A DNA stretch of 64,000 bases from Methylobacterium isbiliense (GTDB taxonomy: Bacteria > Pseudomonadota > Alphaproteobacteria > Rhizobiales > Beijerinckiaceae), in the NCBI RefSeq assembly GCF_022179325.1, contig NZ_BPQQ01000031.1:62001-126000 (forward strand), read 5' to 3'. Both the position numbers and the translations under genes were made by a program. Position 1 is the stretch's first letter; the number at the start of each line of letters is the position of its first letter. Below the pieces are notes generated by a model. The model was not told the origin of the DNA and made no database searches. It saw nothing but the letters and a program-made list of their open reading frames with translations. This document shows, piece by piece, positions 37,462 to 46,325 of the stretch.

Positions 37462-38964
37462 ATGAGCCTTCACACCGAGACGCTGGTGATCGGCGCCGGC
37501 CCCGCCGGTCTCACCGCCGCCTACCTCCTCGCCAAGGAGGGGCGCGACGTCGTGGTGCTGGAGCGCGACCCGGTGCGGGTCGGCGGCATCAGCCGCACCG
37601 TGGAGCACAACGGCTTCCTGTTCGACATCGGCGGTCACCGCTTCTTCTCGAAGTCGAAGGAGGTGGTGGACCTCTGGGACGAGATCCTGCCCCACGACTT
37701 CATCGAGCGGCCGCGCCTGTCGCGGATCTACTACAAGGGCCGCTACTACGCCTATCCGCTCAAGGCGTTCGAGGCCTTGCGCAACCTCGGCCTGCTGCAG
37801 AGCGCGGCCTGCATCGCCTCCTATCTCTACGCCCGCGCCCGGCCGGTGCCGGAGCCGAAGAGCTTCCACGAGTGGGTGCGCAACCAGTTCGGCGAGCGGC
37901 TGTTCTCGATCTTCTTCAAGACCTACACCGAGAAGGTGTGGGGCATGTCCTGCGACGCGATCTCGGCCGATTGGGCGGCCCAGCGCATCAAGGGGCTCGA
38001 TCTCGGCGCGGCGATCCGCGACGCGCTCGCGCGCTCGCTGCGCCTGAAGGCCAAGCCGAAACCGGGCGAGCCGGTGATCAAGACCCTGATCGAGTCCTTC
38101 CGCTACCCGCGCCGTGGCCCAGGCATGATGTGGGAGGCCGCCGCCGCCAAGGTGCGCCGCAACGGAGGCCGTGTGCTGCTCGACCACGGCGTCGACAGCC
38201 TGTCCTACGACCGGGGCACCGGGTTGTGGACGATCGGGGCCCGCCGCGGCGACGGGCGCCGCGAGACCGTGACGGCCCGGCACGTCATCTCGTCCGCGCC
38301 GATCCAGGATCTCGTCGGGGCGCTGCGCCCCGCGCCCCTCAGCACCTTCCACGCCCGTTCGCTCGGCTACCGCGACTTCATCACGGTGGCGCTGATCGCC
38401 CGCGGGGCCGAGGACTTTCCCGACAACTGGATCTACATCCACGATCCGAGCGTGAAGGTCGGCCGGGTGCAGAACTTCCGCTCGTGGTCGCCCGAGATGG
38501 TGCCGGACGCGGGCTACACCTGCCTCGGCCTCGAATATTTCTGCTTCGAGGGCGACGGGCTGTGGACGGCGCCGGATGCCGACCTCGTCGACCTCGCCAA
38601 GCGCGAGATCGCCAAGATCGGGCTGATCCGGCCCGAGGACGTTGTCGATGCCTGCGTGGTGCGCCAGCCCAAGGCCTATCCGGTCTACGACGAGCACTAC
38701 CGTGACACCGTGGCGACCATCCGGCGCGACCTCGATCTGCACTGCCCGAACCTGCACCTCGTCGGCCGCAACGGGATGCACAAGTACAACAACCAGGACC
38801 ACGCCATGATGACCGCGATGCTGACCGTGCGGAACATCCTGGCGGGCCGGCGCCTCTACGACGTCTGGGGCGTGAATGAAGACGCCGAGTACAGCGAGGC
38901 CGGCCCGTCCGGCGCGCAGGAGGCGCTGGGCAGCGAGCGCCTCGTGCCGCGCAAGGTGGCCTGA
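37462..38964 (+). CDS. FAD-dependent oxidoreductase, UDP-galactopyranose mutase-like
   Basis: A 500-residue flavoprotein. The Rossmann motif is LVIGAGPAGLTAAYLLAKEG followed by VLERDPVRVGGISRT and FDIGGHRFFSK, the last being typical of UDP-galactopyranose mutase and related sugar-active or protoporphyrinogen-oxidase-like enzymes. The C-terminal GRNGMHKYNNQDHAMMTAM has the FAD-contacting HKYNNQDH segment seen in this group. Members rearrange or oxidise nucleotide sugars for surface glycans. The divergent neighbour is a GT-C-like protein, consistent with a glycan or glycolipid function, but the reaction is not settled. Confidence 0.8.
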   Translation: MSLHTETLVIGAGPAGLTAAYLLAKEGRDVVVLERDPVRVGGISRTVEHNGFLFDIGGHRFFSKSKEVVDLWDEILPHDFIERPRLSRIYYKGRYYAYPLKAFEALRNLGLLQSAACIASYLYARARPVPEPKSFHEWVRNQFGERLFSIFFKTYTEKVWGMSCDAISADWAAQRIKGLDLGAAIRDALARSLRLKAKPKPGEPVIKTLIESFRYPRRGPGMMWEAAAAKVRRNGGRVLLDHGVDSLSYDRGTGLWTIGARRGDGRRETVTARHVISSAPIQDLVGALRPAPLSTFHARSLGYRDFITVALIARGAEDFPDNWIYIHDPSVKVGRVQNFRSWSPEMVPDAGYTCLGLEYFCFEGDGLWTAPDADLVDLAKREIAKIGLIRPEDVVDACVVRQPKAYPVYDEHYRDTVATIRRDLDLHCPNLHLVGRNGMHKYNNQDHAMMTAMLTVRNILAGRRLYDVWGVNEDAEYSEAGPSGAQEALGSERLVPRKVA

Positions 38965-39275
38965 CGCAGGGCGCGACACCCCGCAACGTAGAGCCCGCGC
39001 CAAGATCGTTACGCGATAGCCGGATCGTCGCGACGGTGCGATGACGCCCGGCCGATCCCAGGAGAGGCGCAGGATTTCCGGTCCCGAGCGGGGGAGGGAT
39101 ATGCCGCGCTCCGAGAGGGCAGCGCGCTGATCCAGCAATGGGTGTCCTTATCGGAATGGGTTTCGCGGTCCGCCACACCGCAGCCCGCACCGGAGCGGCG
39201 GCTGACGTCATTGTCCCCGGCCAAGTTTCGAACCGCACTCGAGTCCCGAAGCGAAGTCGAGTCCCCGAACTGACG
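38965..39275. other. Gene-free stretch
   Basis: About 310 bp between the UGM-like gene and the terminator of the chemoreceptor gene. I see no coding region, tRNA or clear repeat. A T-arm-like string at 39222-39235 on the reverse strand lacks the paired stem of a tRNA. Confidence 0.4.
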
Positions 39276-39307
39276 AGGGGCCGCGCCTGAGAACAGGCGC
39301 GGCCCCT
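39276..39307. terminator. Strong hairpin after the chemoreceptor gene
   Basis: A 14-bp perfect stem (AGGGGCCGCGCCTG with its complement) around an AGAA loop, 29 bp beyond the chemoreceptor stop. There is no U-tract on either strand, so termination would be of the GC-rich, U-poor kind. Confidence 0.65.
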
Positions 39308-39336
39308 TCGCTGGATCGCCGGAACCGAACCGCCCG

Positions 39337-41712
39337 TCAGGCCGCCTTCACGCCAGCCAGGAATTCCCCGACCTGCTGCTCCAGATCCGCGGCGTAGCGG
39401 CCGAGGCGGTCGGCGGCGTCGAGCACGAGGGCCGCGGTGGCGCCGGTGCCGTCCGCCTCCCGCTGCACGTCGCCGATGCCGGTGGTGACGGTCTGCGTGC
39501 CGGCGGCGGCGTGCTGGACGTTGTGGGCGATCTCCTGCGTGGCCGCGCCTTGCTGGTCGATCGCCAGCGCGATGCCGTCCGTGATGCCCGCCATCTGGGT
39601 GATGATCCCCGAGATCTCGCCGATCGCCACGGCGACGCCGCCGGTGGTGTCCTGGATCTCCCGGATCTGCTGGGCGATGCCCTCGGTCGCCCGCGCGGTC
39701 TGGCCGGCGAGTTCCTTGACCTCGGTGGCGACCACCGCGAAGCCGCGGCCCGCCTCGCCGGCGCGCGCCGCCTCGATGGTGGCATTGAGCGCGAGCAGGT
39801 TCGTCTGGCCGGCGATCGCGTTGATCAGCGCCACGATGTCGCTGATCTGCCCGGCGGACCGGGTCAGCCGCTGCACCGCCGCGTCGGTCCGGCGCGCCTG
39901 CTCCACGGCGCTGCGGGCGATGTCGGCGGATTGCGCCACCTGACCGGAGAGGCCACCGATCGACACGGACAGTTCCTCGCTGGCCGCGGCCACCATCTGC
40001 ACGTTGGCCAGCGTCTGGGCGGCGGCGCCCGCCACCTCGACGGAGCGTCCGTTCGTGGTTTCGGCGGCCGCCGTCATGGTGCGGGCGGCCTCCTTCATGC
40101 CCTGGGCCGCGCGGCCCAGATCCTCCGTCAGGGTGACGACCTTGGCCTCGAAGGCATCGGTGACGGCGCTCAGGCGCTCGGCGCGCTGCGCCTTGACGGC
40201 CGCCTCGCGCGCCGCCGCCTCGTCGGCCTGCGCCTTGGCGACGAGGGCGTTGCGAAACACCTCGACCGCATGGGCCATGACGCCGATCTCGTCCCGACGC
40301 CCCTGAGCCGGCACCGCCGTGGCGAGATGCCCTCCCGCCAGCGCCCGCATCGCCCCGGCGAGCGCCACCACCGGCCCGGCCACGCTGCGCCCGATCAGCA
40401 GCGCCAGCATCGCCCCGAAGGCGGCCGCGAGCGCGACCCCGGCGAGGAGGAGCAGGACGGCGCGCTGGCGCTCGGTGGCGAGGTGCTGCAATTCGTCCGC
40501 GCCGAGACGGCGTGCCGTGCTCACGAGGTCGGCCACGCGGCGGTCGAGGTCGGTCAGGATGCGGGCCTGCGCGGTGTTCGCCGCCACGATGGCCGGGATG
40601 CTGTCGCGGAAGACCTGCACCTTGCCGGTCAACGTGCGCAGGGAGGCCTGGGTGGCCTCGTCGCTCATCCCGTACAGGATGGCCTGCGCCTGTTCGAGCA
40701 GCACGCCCGCCGTCGCGTCGAGGGCGGGCGCCGCCGCGTCGTCGCGGCCTGCGAGCAGGCGCAGTTCGAGCGCCTGCGCGTCGCGCACGGCGTCGATCGC
40801 CTTGTGGCTCGCGGCCAGCAGCGCCATGCCGTAGCCGAGGCGGTCCTGCTGCTCGCGCAGCTTCGTCTGCGCGCCGGACTGCACGTTGTTCTGCGCCTGC
40901 TCGAGCTTGCGCAGCGTCATGACGAGGTCGTCGAACACGGCGGTGATCTCGGTGAGGCGCTCGGCCGGCGTCTCTCCCGCACCCACCGCGGCCTCCACGG
41001 CCTCGCGATAGCGGTCGAGCAGGCTGCCGGCGGCCTGGGCGAGGTCGAGGTCGCTCGTCATGGCGCTGAGCCGCTTGACCAGGATGCCGACGGAGGAGGC
41101 CTTGGCCTCGAACTGCGACCGGGTCACGCCGGCGCGGTCGGACATCAGCCCGTATTGCAGCGCCCGCAGCTCCAGCGCCGAGCGCATGGCGAAGGAGACG
41201 AGGATGCCGGTGCTGCCGGCCGCCTTCTGGTCCGCGAGGCCGCGCTCAAGCGCCTGGCCGGCTTCGGTGAGCTGGCGCTCCTGGCCGGCGCCGATCACCG
41301 AAACGGCGGCCCGCAGTTCGTCGAGCAGCACCGTGTGCTTCTGCTGCAAGTCATGCTTCTCGGCCTTCTGGCGGCCATAGGCTCCGACCGCCTCCTCGAA
41401 GGCCGACAAGGACCCGTCGATGCCGGTCGCCCCGGCTTCTCCGGAGAGCCGCTCGGCGACGCTGCGGGCGGTGGCGCGCACCTGCCCGATGGTGCGCGTG
41501 AGCGCGGCGTCGTGCCGGCCGTCGTCGCTCTTGAGGGCCCGATCGGCGGCGAGCGCCAGCTCGCCGATCTCGCCTGCGAGAACCTGCGCCCCGCTGGCCG
41601 CATCGACCCGACGGGCGAAGCCCGTGAGGCTCTGCCAGCCCACCAGTGCGACCGCGAGCGTCATCAAGAGAGAGAGGCCGAAGCCGCCGAAAATGCGTGT
41701 CCTGATGGACAT
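39337..41712 (-). CDS. Methyl-accepting chemotaxis protein
   Basis: A 791-residue chemoreceptor. The first membrane helix is at about residues 8-28, followed by a large all-helical ligand domain of about 360 residues, long enough to be the helical-bimodular type. The second membrane helix is near residues 395-415 ([20 protein letters not shown]), then a HAMP domain ([20 protein letters not shown]) and the signalling domain with the hairpin tip [20 protein letters not shown]. It signals to CheA/CheW. No che gene is near. The ATG at 41712 puts the signal anchor at the N terminus; upstream extensions run into an AT-rich promoter-like zone. Confidence 0.92.
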   Translation of the reverse strand: MSIRTRIFGGFGLSLLMTLAVALVGWQSLTGFARRVDAASGAQVLAGEIGELALAADRALKSDDGRHDAALTRTIGQVRATARSVAERLSGEAGATGIDGSLSAFEEAVGAYGRQKAEKHDLQQKHTVLLDELRAAVSVIGAGQERQLTEAGQALERGLADQKAAGSTGILVSFAMRSALELRALQYGLMSDRAGVTRSQFEAKASSVGILVKRLSAMTSDLDLAQAAGSLLDRYREAVEAAVGAGETPAERLTEITAVFDDLVMTLRKLEQAQNNVQSGAQTKLREQQDRLGYGMALLAASHKAIDAVRDAQALELRLLAGRDDAAAPALDATAGVLLEQAQAILYGMSDEATQASLRTLTGKVQVFRDSIPAIVAANTAQARILTDLDRRVADLVSTARRLGADELQHLATERQRAVLLLLAGVALAAAFGAMLALLIGRSVAGPVVALAGAMRALAGGHLATAVPAQGRRDEIGVMAHAVEVFRNALVAKAQADEAAAREAAVKAQRAERLSAVTDAFEAKVVTLTEDLGRAAQGMKEAARTMTAAAETTNGRSVEVAGAAAQTLANVQMVAAASEELSVSIGGLSGQVAQSADIARSAVEQARRTDAAVQRLTRSAGQISDIVALINAIAGQTNLLALNATIEAARAGEAGRGFAVVATEVKELAGQTARATEGIAQQIREIQDTTGGVAVAIGEISGIITQMAGITDGIALAIDQQGAATQEIAHNVQHAAAGTQTVTTGIGDVQREADGTGATAALVLDAADRLGRYAADLEQQVGEFLAGVKAA

Positions 41713-42259
41713 GCGCCATCCCTGCCTAGCTGTGGAGGCTGCAGCTTGACGCCGATAATCTAATGCTTTGCTACTCTTTCGCGCATTTCCGCACAGCACA
41801 TTCAAACATTCTGTGCGTCTGTGGCAGCACAATGCAGAAGGAAATACCGTATAGCCTGATAGAAACTCGCCGGCCGTGCCGCAAGGGGGCGGAAGCACCG
41901 GTCCCGGCAGCGGCCAATCGGGCGCAAGCATCGTCGCTCCGAGCCGTCACGGGTTCGGCGCCGAGACTGCCGCGACATCGGGACGTCGCGCGGCGTTGCT
42001 TGCGGCCTGGGCATCGAGCCTTCCGGTCCCGGCGGAGAGACGGGCCGGCGCGGGCGGCTCGGCCACCGCGTCTACGGCCATCCCGCACGGCGACCCTGCG
42101 GGCGTGTCGTAGCGGCATCGGCGGGCGTCCGGCTCCGTGCGCCGTCGGCGCGCGCCATTGCGCTGTTGGCGGGCAGGTCGGCCCGCTTCCCTGCCCGTGC
42201 GAAACCCGTCAAGCTGCGAGGACGACGCCCGCGTGAGGGCGCCGGTCGGGACGGATTGG
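41713..42259. other. Long intergenic region, promoters only
   Basis: 547 bp between the divergent chemoreceptor and collagen-like genes. The part 41745-41870 is clearly less GC-rich than its surroundings and probably contains promoters, including one for the chemoreceptor. Short open frames occur but none has a convincing start, composition or similarity. Confidence 0.4.
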
Positions 42260-43231
42260 ATGATCAAGCGGCTCCTGCTGGTCGCAGCCGCGCCGGCCTG
42301 CCTCGTCGCGCCGCCGGCCCGCGCGGAGATCCAGATCCTCGCGGCCAAGATCGCGGCCGGCGAACTCTGGGTCCTCGGCTCGGCCGATGAGCCGAATGCC
42401 GAGATCACCCTGGACGAGCGCTTCGCGGCGAGAACGGACGGCCGGGGCCAGTTCGAGTTCCGCATCGTCTACCACCCGCCCACCTGCATCGTGACCCTGC
42501 GCACGCGGCGCCAGGAGCGCAGCGCCGTGGTCGGCGAGTGCGGGCAGCAGGGACCCGCCGGAGCACCCGGGCCGCAAGGGCCGCCGGGTCCGAAGGGCGA
42601 GGACGGCAGCGCCGCGCAGGCGGGGGCCGCCGGCCCGCCCGGGCCGCCCGGGCCTCCGGGACCGGCTGGCCCGGCGGGCCCAGTTGGCCAGCAGGGGGCT
42701 GCCGGGCCGCCCGGCCCTCCGGGTGACACCGGGCCGTCCGGCCTGCCGGGACCGAAGGGCGAGATCGGCCCGGCCGGACCGCCGGGCCCGCGCGGCGAGA
42801 CCGGACCCGCCGGTCCGGTCGGAGAGCGAGGAGAGACGGGCGCCGCCGGCCCGACCGGTGCCGCTGGCGAGGTCGGGCCGAAGGGCGAACCCGGACCGAT
42901 CGGCCCGCCTGGATCCCCGGGCGAGCCGGGACCTGCCGGCCCGATCGGCCAGCCCGGTGACAGCGGGCCGCCCGGCCCCGTCGGCCCGCCCGGGCCGCCG
43001 GGTGCGGCCGGCCCGGCAGGTCCACGCGGACCTGCGGGTCCGTCAGGCGAGGCCGGCCCGGCGGGTCCGGCAGGCAAGCCCGGTGCGCGCGGTCCGGCCG
43101 GCCCCCCAGGCCCACGCGGTCCCGCCGGGCCGCCGGGTGCTCGTCCGGCCGCGCCGCCCCGCCAGAGCCCCGCCCCGGCGCGCGAGCCTCTGCCGATCCA
43201 GCCGGCGCCCACACCGCAGGTGCCCTATTGA
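42260..43231 (+). CDS. Secreted collagen-like protein
   Basis: A 323-residue protein with a signal peptide (residues 1-22, cleavage after PARA), a compact beta-rich head (about 23-94) and a collagen-like stalk at 95-295. The stalk has 67 consecutive triplets of which 66 are G-X-Y; the single break is AQA at triplet 9. Many are GPP, GPA, GPK or GEP types, favouring a triple helix, and charged triplets (GPKGED, GERGET) could form inter-chain salt bridges. C76 and C94 precede the stalk, and a Pro-rich 28-residue tail follows. No LPXTG or lipobox is seen. Bacterial relatives act as surface fibres, adhesins or spore filaments; its role here is unknown. Confidence 0.88.
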   Translation: MIKRLLLVAAAPACLVAPPARAEIQILAAKIAAGELWVLGSADEPNAEITLDERFAARTDGRGQFEFRIVYHPPTCIVTLRTRRQERSAVVGECGQQGPAGAPGPQGPPGPKGEDGSAAQAGAAGPPGPPGPPGPAGPAGPVGQQGAAGPPGPPGDTGPSGLPGPKGEIGPAGPPGPRGETGPAGPVGERGETGAAGPTGAAGEVGPKGEPGPIGPPGSPGEPGPAGPIGQPGDSGPPGPVGPPGPPGAAGPAGPRGPAGPSGEAGPAGPAGKPGARGPAGPPGPRGPAGPPGARPAAPPRQSPAPAREPLPIQPAPTPQVPY

Positions 43232-43264
43232 GGCACGCGCCGCGTCGGCTGCCGTCCGGCCCAT

Positions 43265-43293
43265 ACCAACGGTCGTTGAAGACGACCGTTGGT
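43265..43293 (+). terminator. Hairpin after the collagen-like gene
   Basis: A 12-bp perfect stem (ACCAACGGTCGT with its complement) around a TGAAG loop, 33 bp downstream of the collagen-like stop and followed by TTCCGTTCTC. It can end that transcript, and it is also the first of a series of hairpins in this gap. Confidence 0.6.
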
Positions 43294-43310
43294 TCCGTTC
43301 TCGAAGTCTC

Positions 43311-43404
43311 GCCAAGCCTCTGGCTTGGCATCGAAAATGTGAGATGGGTCATCGGCCCCGTCGATCCCGGGCTTGCCCGGGATCGAGATCGATGCGTCAG
43401 CATC
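43311..43404. repeat. Array of three further hairpins
   Basis: Following the terminator-like stem come an 8-bp stem (43311-43318 with 43322-43329, TCT loop), a 12-bp stem (43361-43372 with 43375-43386, TT loop) and a 5-bp stem (43391-43395 with 43400-43404, GTCA loop). Such density of dyads suggests a mosaic repeat or structured RNA. The remaining part of the gap to 43537 holds no gene. Confidence 0.5.
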
Positions 43405-43537
43405 CTGGGGCGATGGTATCATGCAAGGCAGCCGGATCGGCCCGGCCGCCCAGGCGCAGGGCGTGGCGGGTCGGGCCGTGACGTCGGAGGGGTCGGGGGG
43501 CCTTATCGCGCGCGCAGGTGGCCTCGGCCGAGCCAGG

Positions 43538-44053
43538 TCAGGCCTTCGTCGGCGTGCCGGCCAGGACGTCGTCCAGCGTCAGCGGTCGTCCGGTTTCCGC
43601 CCGCAGGCGCAGCAGGGCGCTCTGTCGGAAGCGGGGGTCGGCCGAGACTTCGGGGCCGGCCCAACCCGGGACCAGCAGCGGCTGCGTCTCGTGCGCCACC
43701 TCGACCTCGGCCAGGATCAGGCCGGCGAGATCACCTTCGAAGACGTCGACCTCCCAGACGAGGCCGGCATGCGGCACGCTGTGGCGCACCTTCTGGATCT
43801 GGTCGCCGGGGCAGACCGCCTCCATCATCGCCTCGGCGTCGGACGGCGGAATCTCGTACTCGAACTCGGCCCGTCCGAGTCCGTCGCGCGGTCCCTTCAC
43901 GGTCAGCCACGCCCGCGTCTCGTCGAGCCGCACCCGGACCTTGCCCCCGCCGGCCTGGACGATCAGGCCGTCGCGCAGGCGCCGGCGCCCGGTGGCCGCA
44001 CGGCGCCAGTCGTCACTCGCCACCAGGAACTTCCGCTCCACTTCGAACCGCAT
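43538..44053 (-). CDS. CYTH domain protein, probable inorganic triphosphatase
   Basis: A 171-residue protein of the triphosphate tunnel metalloenzyme superfamily. The signature ExExK is at residues 4-8 (EVERK), and basic and acidic tunnel residues are visible in KVRVRLDETRAWLTVKG, EFEYEIP and WEVDVFEG. Single-domain bacterial members hydrolyse inorganic triphosphate or act as class IV adenylate cyclase. The second is less likely because most family members of this length with a C-terminal LAEVEV segment are triphosphatases. It is the next gene downstream of pyrH on the same strand, about 350 bp away. Confidence 0.85.
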   Translation of the reverse strand: MRFEVERKFLVASDDWRRAATGRRRLRDGLIVQAGGGKVRVRLDETRAWLTVKGPRDGLGRAEFEYEIPPSDAEAMMEAVCPGDQIQKVRHSVPHAGLVWEVDVFEGDLAGLILAEVEVAHETQPLLVPGWAGPEVSADPRFRQSALLRLRAETGRPLTLDDVLAGTPTKA

Positions 44054-44406
44054 GGATCGTCCCAGATCGGGGAGGGGGTCGAGCGGCATCGCATCGCTTC
44101 GCCTGGGCTCAGCCGGCATGTCCAATCCCCTCACATCCGGTCCGCTGGCGCGGACGTCGTCGCGTGACTCACACCGGCGCCTTGGACGGCGAAACGGCGG
44201 CTCGGTCAGCATGGCGATCAATGCGCGAGCGGTCGATCGCCCTTCGGTCGATGGATGAGTGCCCCCGCACTCTCGCTACCACGTCCGTTGCGGCAGACAT
44301 AGCCTTCTGCGGCCATCCTGCAGCAGCCAGAAGGCTTAATGCGATCGAACACAGGGGCATTCGACGCAGCAGCACACCGGAACCCCGGCCGCGAGACGAC
44401 CCGGGA
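44054..44406. other. Gene-free stretch between pyrH and the CYTH gene
   Basis: About 350 bp without a convincing gene. It includes a possible terminator hairpin at 44301-44336 and several short dyads such as GGTCGATCGCC. frr, expected after pyrH in many bacteria, is not here. Confidence 0.4.
44301..44336 (-). terminator. Possible terminator after pyrH
   Basis: AGCCTTCT pairs with AGAAGGCT around a 20-base interior that can pair further (CTGC with GCAG). It lies about 70 bp past the pyrH stop. No U-tract. Confidence 0.4.
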
Positions 44407-45129
44407 TTACGGCACCACCCGGGTCGAAGGCGCCGCACCGGTGAGGATCGCCGTGACCGAACTCGGGGCGTGGACCGAGCCGACCACCAGGGAGAGCCGG
44501 CTCTCCCGCGCCAGCGCGAACGCCGCCGTGTCCATTACCTTGAGGTCGCGGGCAATGGCCTCGTCGTGCGTGAGGCGGTCGTAGCGCACGGCCTCGGGGT
44601 CGCGCTTGGGATCGGCCGAGTAGACCCCGTCCACCTGCGTGGCCTTCAGCACCGCATCGCATTTCAGCTCGGCGGCGCGCAGCACCGCGGCGGTGTCCGT
44701 GGTGAAGTAGGGGTTGCCGGTGCCGCCGGCCAGCACCACGACCTGCCCCTTGTCGAGATGGTGCAGGGCGGGCTGGCGCGCGTAGGTCTCGCAGATGGTC
44801 GGCATCGACACCGCCGACATGGTCCTGGCGGTGACGCCCGCGGCGTTGAGCGCGGTCTCCAGCGCCAGGGAGTTCATTACCGTGGCGATCATGCCCAGCG
44901 AATCGCCGGTGGCGCGGTCGATCCAGCCCGCGGCCGAGACCCGCGCCCCCCGGATGACGTTGCCGCCGCCCACCACCAGGGCGATCTGGAAGCCGGACCC
45001 GATCGCGCGCGCGATGTCGTCGGCGAGCGCCGCGAGGGTCGGCGGGTGCAGCCAGTAGCCATCCGGGGCCGCGAGCGCCTCGCCGGACAGCTTCACGAGC
45101 ACGCGGCGAATCGGCGTCGTTTCCGACAT
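44407..45129 (-). CDS. pyrH: Uridylate kinase (UMP kinase)
   Basis: A 240-residue hexameric kinase of the amino-acid-kinase fold, converting UMP to UDP with ATP in pyrimidine synthesis. Visible motifs: VLVKLSGEAL at the N terminus for phosphate binding, ALVVGGGNVIRG for the glycine-rich loop, MSAVSMPTICETY, VVLAGGTGNPYFTTDTAAVLRA for UMP/ATP binding and KATQVDGVYSADP. The start at 45129 follows AGGAGG. It is the third gene of rpsB-tsf-pyrH; a 17-bp hairpin separates it from tsf. Confidence 0.96.
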   Translation of the reverse strand: MSETTPIRRVLVKLSGEALAAPDGYWLHPPTLAALADDIARAIGSGFQIALVVGGGNVIRGARVSAAGWIDRATGDSLGMIATVMNSLALETALNAAGVTARTMSAVSMPTICETYARQPALHHLDKGQVVVLAGGTGNPYFTTDTAAVLRAAELKCDAVLKATQVDGVYSADPKRDPEAVRYDRLTHDEAIARDLKVMDTAAFALARESRLSLVVGSVHAPSSVTAILTGAAPSTRVVP

Positions 45130-45202
45130 GGAGCCTCCTGGCACGGTATGGGTGCGGCGGGGTTCTACCCCGCCCGTCCCGGCCCGTCGAGGCGCCCATC
45201 AC

Positions 45203-45240
45203 GGCAACGGCCCGGGACGCGGACGTCCCGGGCCGTTGCC
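45203..45240. terminator. 17-bp hairpin between tsf and pyrH
   Basis: A perfect 17-bp stem with a CGGA loop lies 47 bp after the tsf stop and 73 bp before pyrH. No U-tract follows on either strand. It may end most transcripts, stabilise the upstream message, or attenuate pyrH. Confidence 0.65.
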
Positions 45241-45287
45241 CGATGCGGAATGGAACGAGCCGGAGGCGCCGGGGCGCCCGCCGGTCC

Positions 45288-46211
45288 TCAGCCCTTGACG
45301 GCGGCCGCGACCTCGCTGGCGAAGTCCGGTCCCTCTTCCTTCTCGATCCCCTCGCCGAGCGCGTAGCGCACGAAGGCCGCGAGCTTCACCGGGCCGCCGG
45401 CCTTGCCCTCGGATTCCTTGAGCACCTGCGCCACGGTCTTGGAGGTGTCGTGCACGAAGGGCTGCTCCAGAAGGGTGACCTCCTTGTAGTAGCTCTTCAG
45501 GCCGCTCTCGACGATCTTGGCCAGCACGTGGTCCGGCTTGCCGGCGTTCTTCTCGCGCAGGATGTTGCTCTCGCGCTCGACCGTGGCCGCGTCGATGCCC
45601 GAGGCGTCGAGGGCGAGCGGGTTCGTCGCCGCGACGTGCATGGCGATCTGGCGGCCGAGCGTGCTCAGGAAGGCGACATCACCCGCCGATTCCAGCGCCA
45701 CCAGCACGCCGATCTTGCCCAGGCCCTCGCTGACCTGCCCGTGCACGTAGGAGGCGATCACGCCCTTCTCGACCGCGAGCCGCGCGGTCCGGCGCAGGGT
45801 CATGTTCTCGCCGATCGTGGCGATGAGCTCCTGCAGGCGGTCCTTGACCGTCGTCTGCGAGCCGGGGAAGTGCGCCGCCTCCAGCGCCTCGACGCCGCCC
45901 TCGGTGTTGAGCGCGATCTTGGCGGCCTCGCGCACGAAGGCCTGGAAGCCGTCGTTGCGGGCGACGAAGTCGGTCTCGGAGTTCACCTCGACCACCGCCG
46001 CGTGGCGGCCGGCGGATTCCACCGCGACCAGACCCTCGGCGGCCACGCGCCCGGCCTTCTTGGCGGCCTTGGCGAGACCCTTCTTGCGCAGCCAGTCGAC
46101 CGCGGCCTCGATGTCGCCCGCCGTCTCGTTCAGGGCGGACTTGCAGTCCATCATGCCGGCGCCGGTCTTCTCGCGCAGGTCCTTGACCATCGCAGCCGTG
46201 ATGTTGGCCAT
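45288..46211 (-). CDS. tsf: Translation elongation factor Ts
   Basis: A 307-residue nucleotide-exchange factor for EF-Tu. The N-terminal module [19 protein letters not shown] with MMDCKSAL and the TDFVARN motif ([10 protein letters not shown]) that contacts EF-Tu are exact family features. The two-subdomain core follows; the C terminus ends in [11 protein letters not shown]. It lies between rpsB and pyrH on the minus strand, in the standard order, separated from rpsB by 114 bp with a hairpin. Confidence 0.97.
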   Translation of the reverse strand: MANITAAMVKDLREKTGAGMMDCKSALNETAGDIEAAVDWLRKKGLAKAAKKAGRVAAEGLVAVESAGRHAAVVEVNSETDFVARNDGFQAFVREAAKIALNTEGGVEALEAAHFPGSQTTVKDRLQELIATIGENMTLRRTARLAVEKGVIASYVHGQVSEGLGKIGVLVALESAGDVAFLSTLGRQIAMHVAATNPLALDASGIDAATVERESNILREKNAGKPDHVLAKIVESGLKSYYKEVTLLEQPFVHDTSKTVAQVLKESEGKAGGPVKLAAFVRYALGEGIEKEEGPDFASEVAAAVKG

Positions 46212-46242
46212 GGGACGTCCTTTCCACTCCACCGATAAAGGG

Positions 46243-46269
46243 AGCCCGGCGCTGCGCCAGCGCCGGGCT
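46243..46269. terminator. 11-bp hairpin between rpsB and tsf
   Basis: AGCCCGGCGCT pairs with its complement around GCGCC. It stands 56 bp past the rpsB stop and 31 bp before tsf, and may be an attenuator or processing site rather than a full stop, since tsf usually depends on the rpsB promoter. Confidence 0.55.
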
Positions 46270-46325
46270 GTCAATCCGTCAACGTGTCGGGCGCGCGCAG
46301 GCGCCCCGCGCGGCGCGCCGGCCGC

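Noticed and set aside
39222-39235. tRNA T-arm-like string GGTTCGAAACTTGG on the minus strand
   Set aside because: The bases flanking the TTCGAAA loop do not pair as a T stem, and no acceptor or anticodon arm is found around it.
41751-41758. GCCGATAA, the -10 element of sigma-28 flagellar promoters, near the chemoreceptor gene
   Set aside because: It points away from the chemoreceptor gene, and no TAAA-type -35 element lies at the required distance on that strand.
41763-42236. 157-codon open frame between the chemoreceptor and collagen-like genes
   Set aside because: No signal, motif or ribosome site; residue content resembles random high-GC sequence and it overlaps the AT-rich promoter zone.
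42469-43212. Open frame on the minus strand that also reads as a Gly-Pro-rich collagen-like protein
   Set aside because: Codons GGN-CCN read as NGG-NCC on the other strand, so a G-X-Y gene gives a Gly/Pro-rich antisense frame automatically. It has no signal peptide and no convincing start; the plus-strand frame has both.
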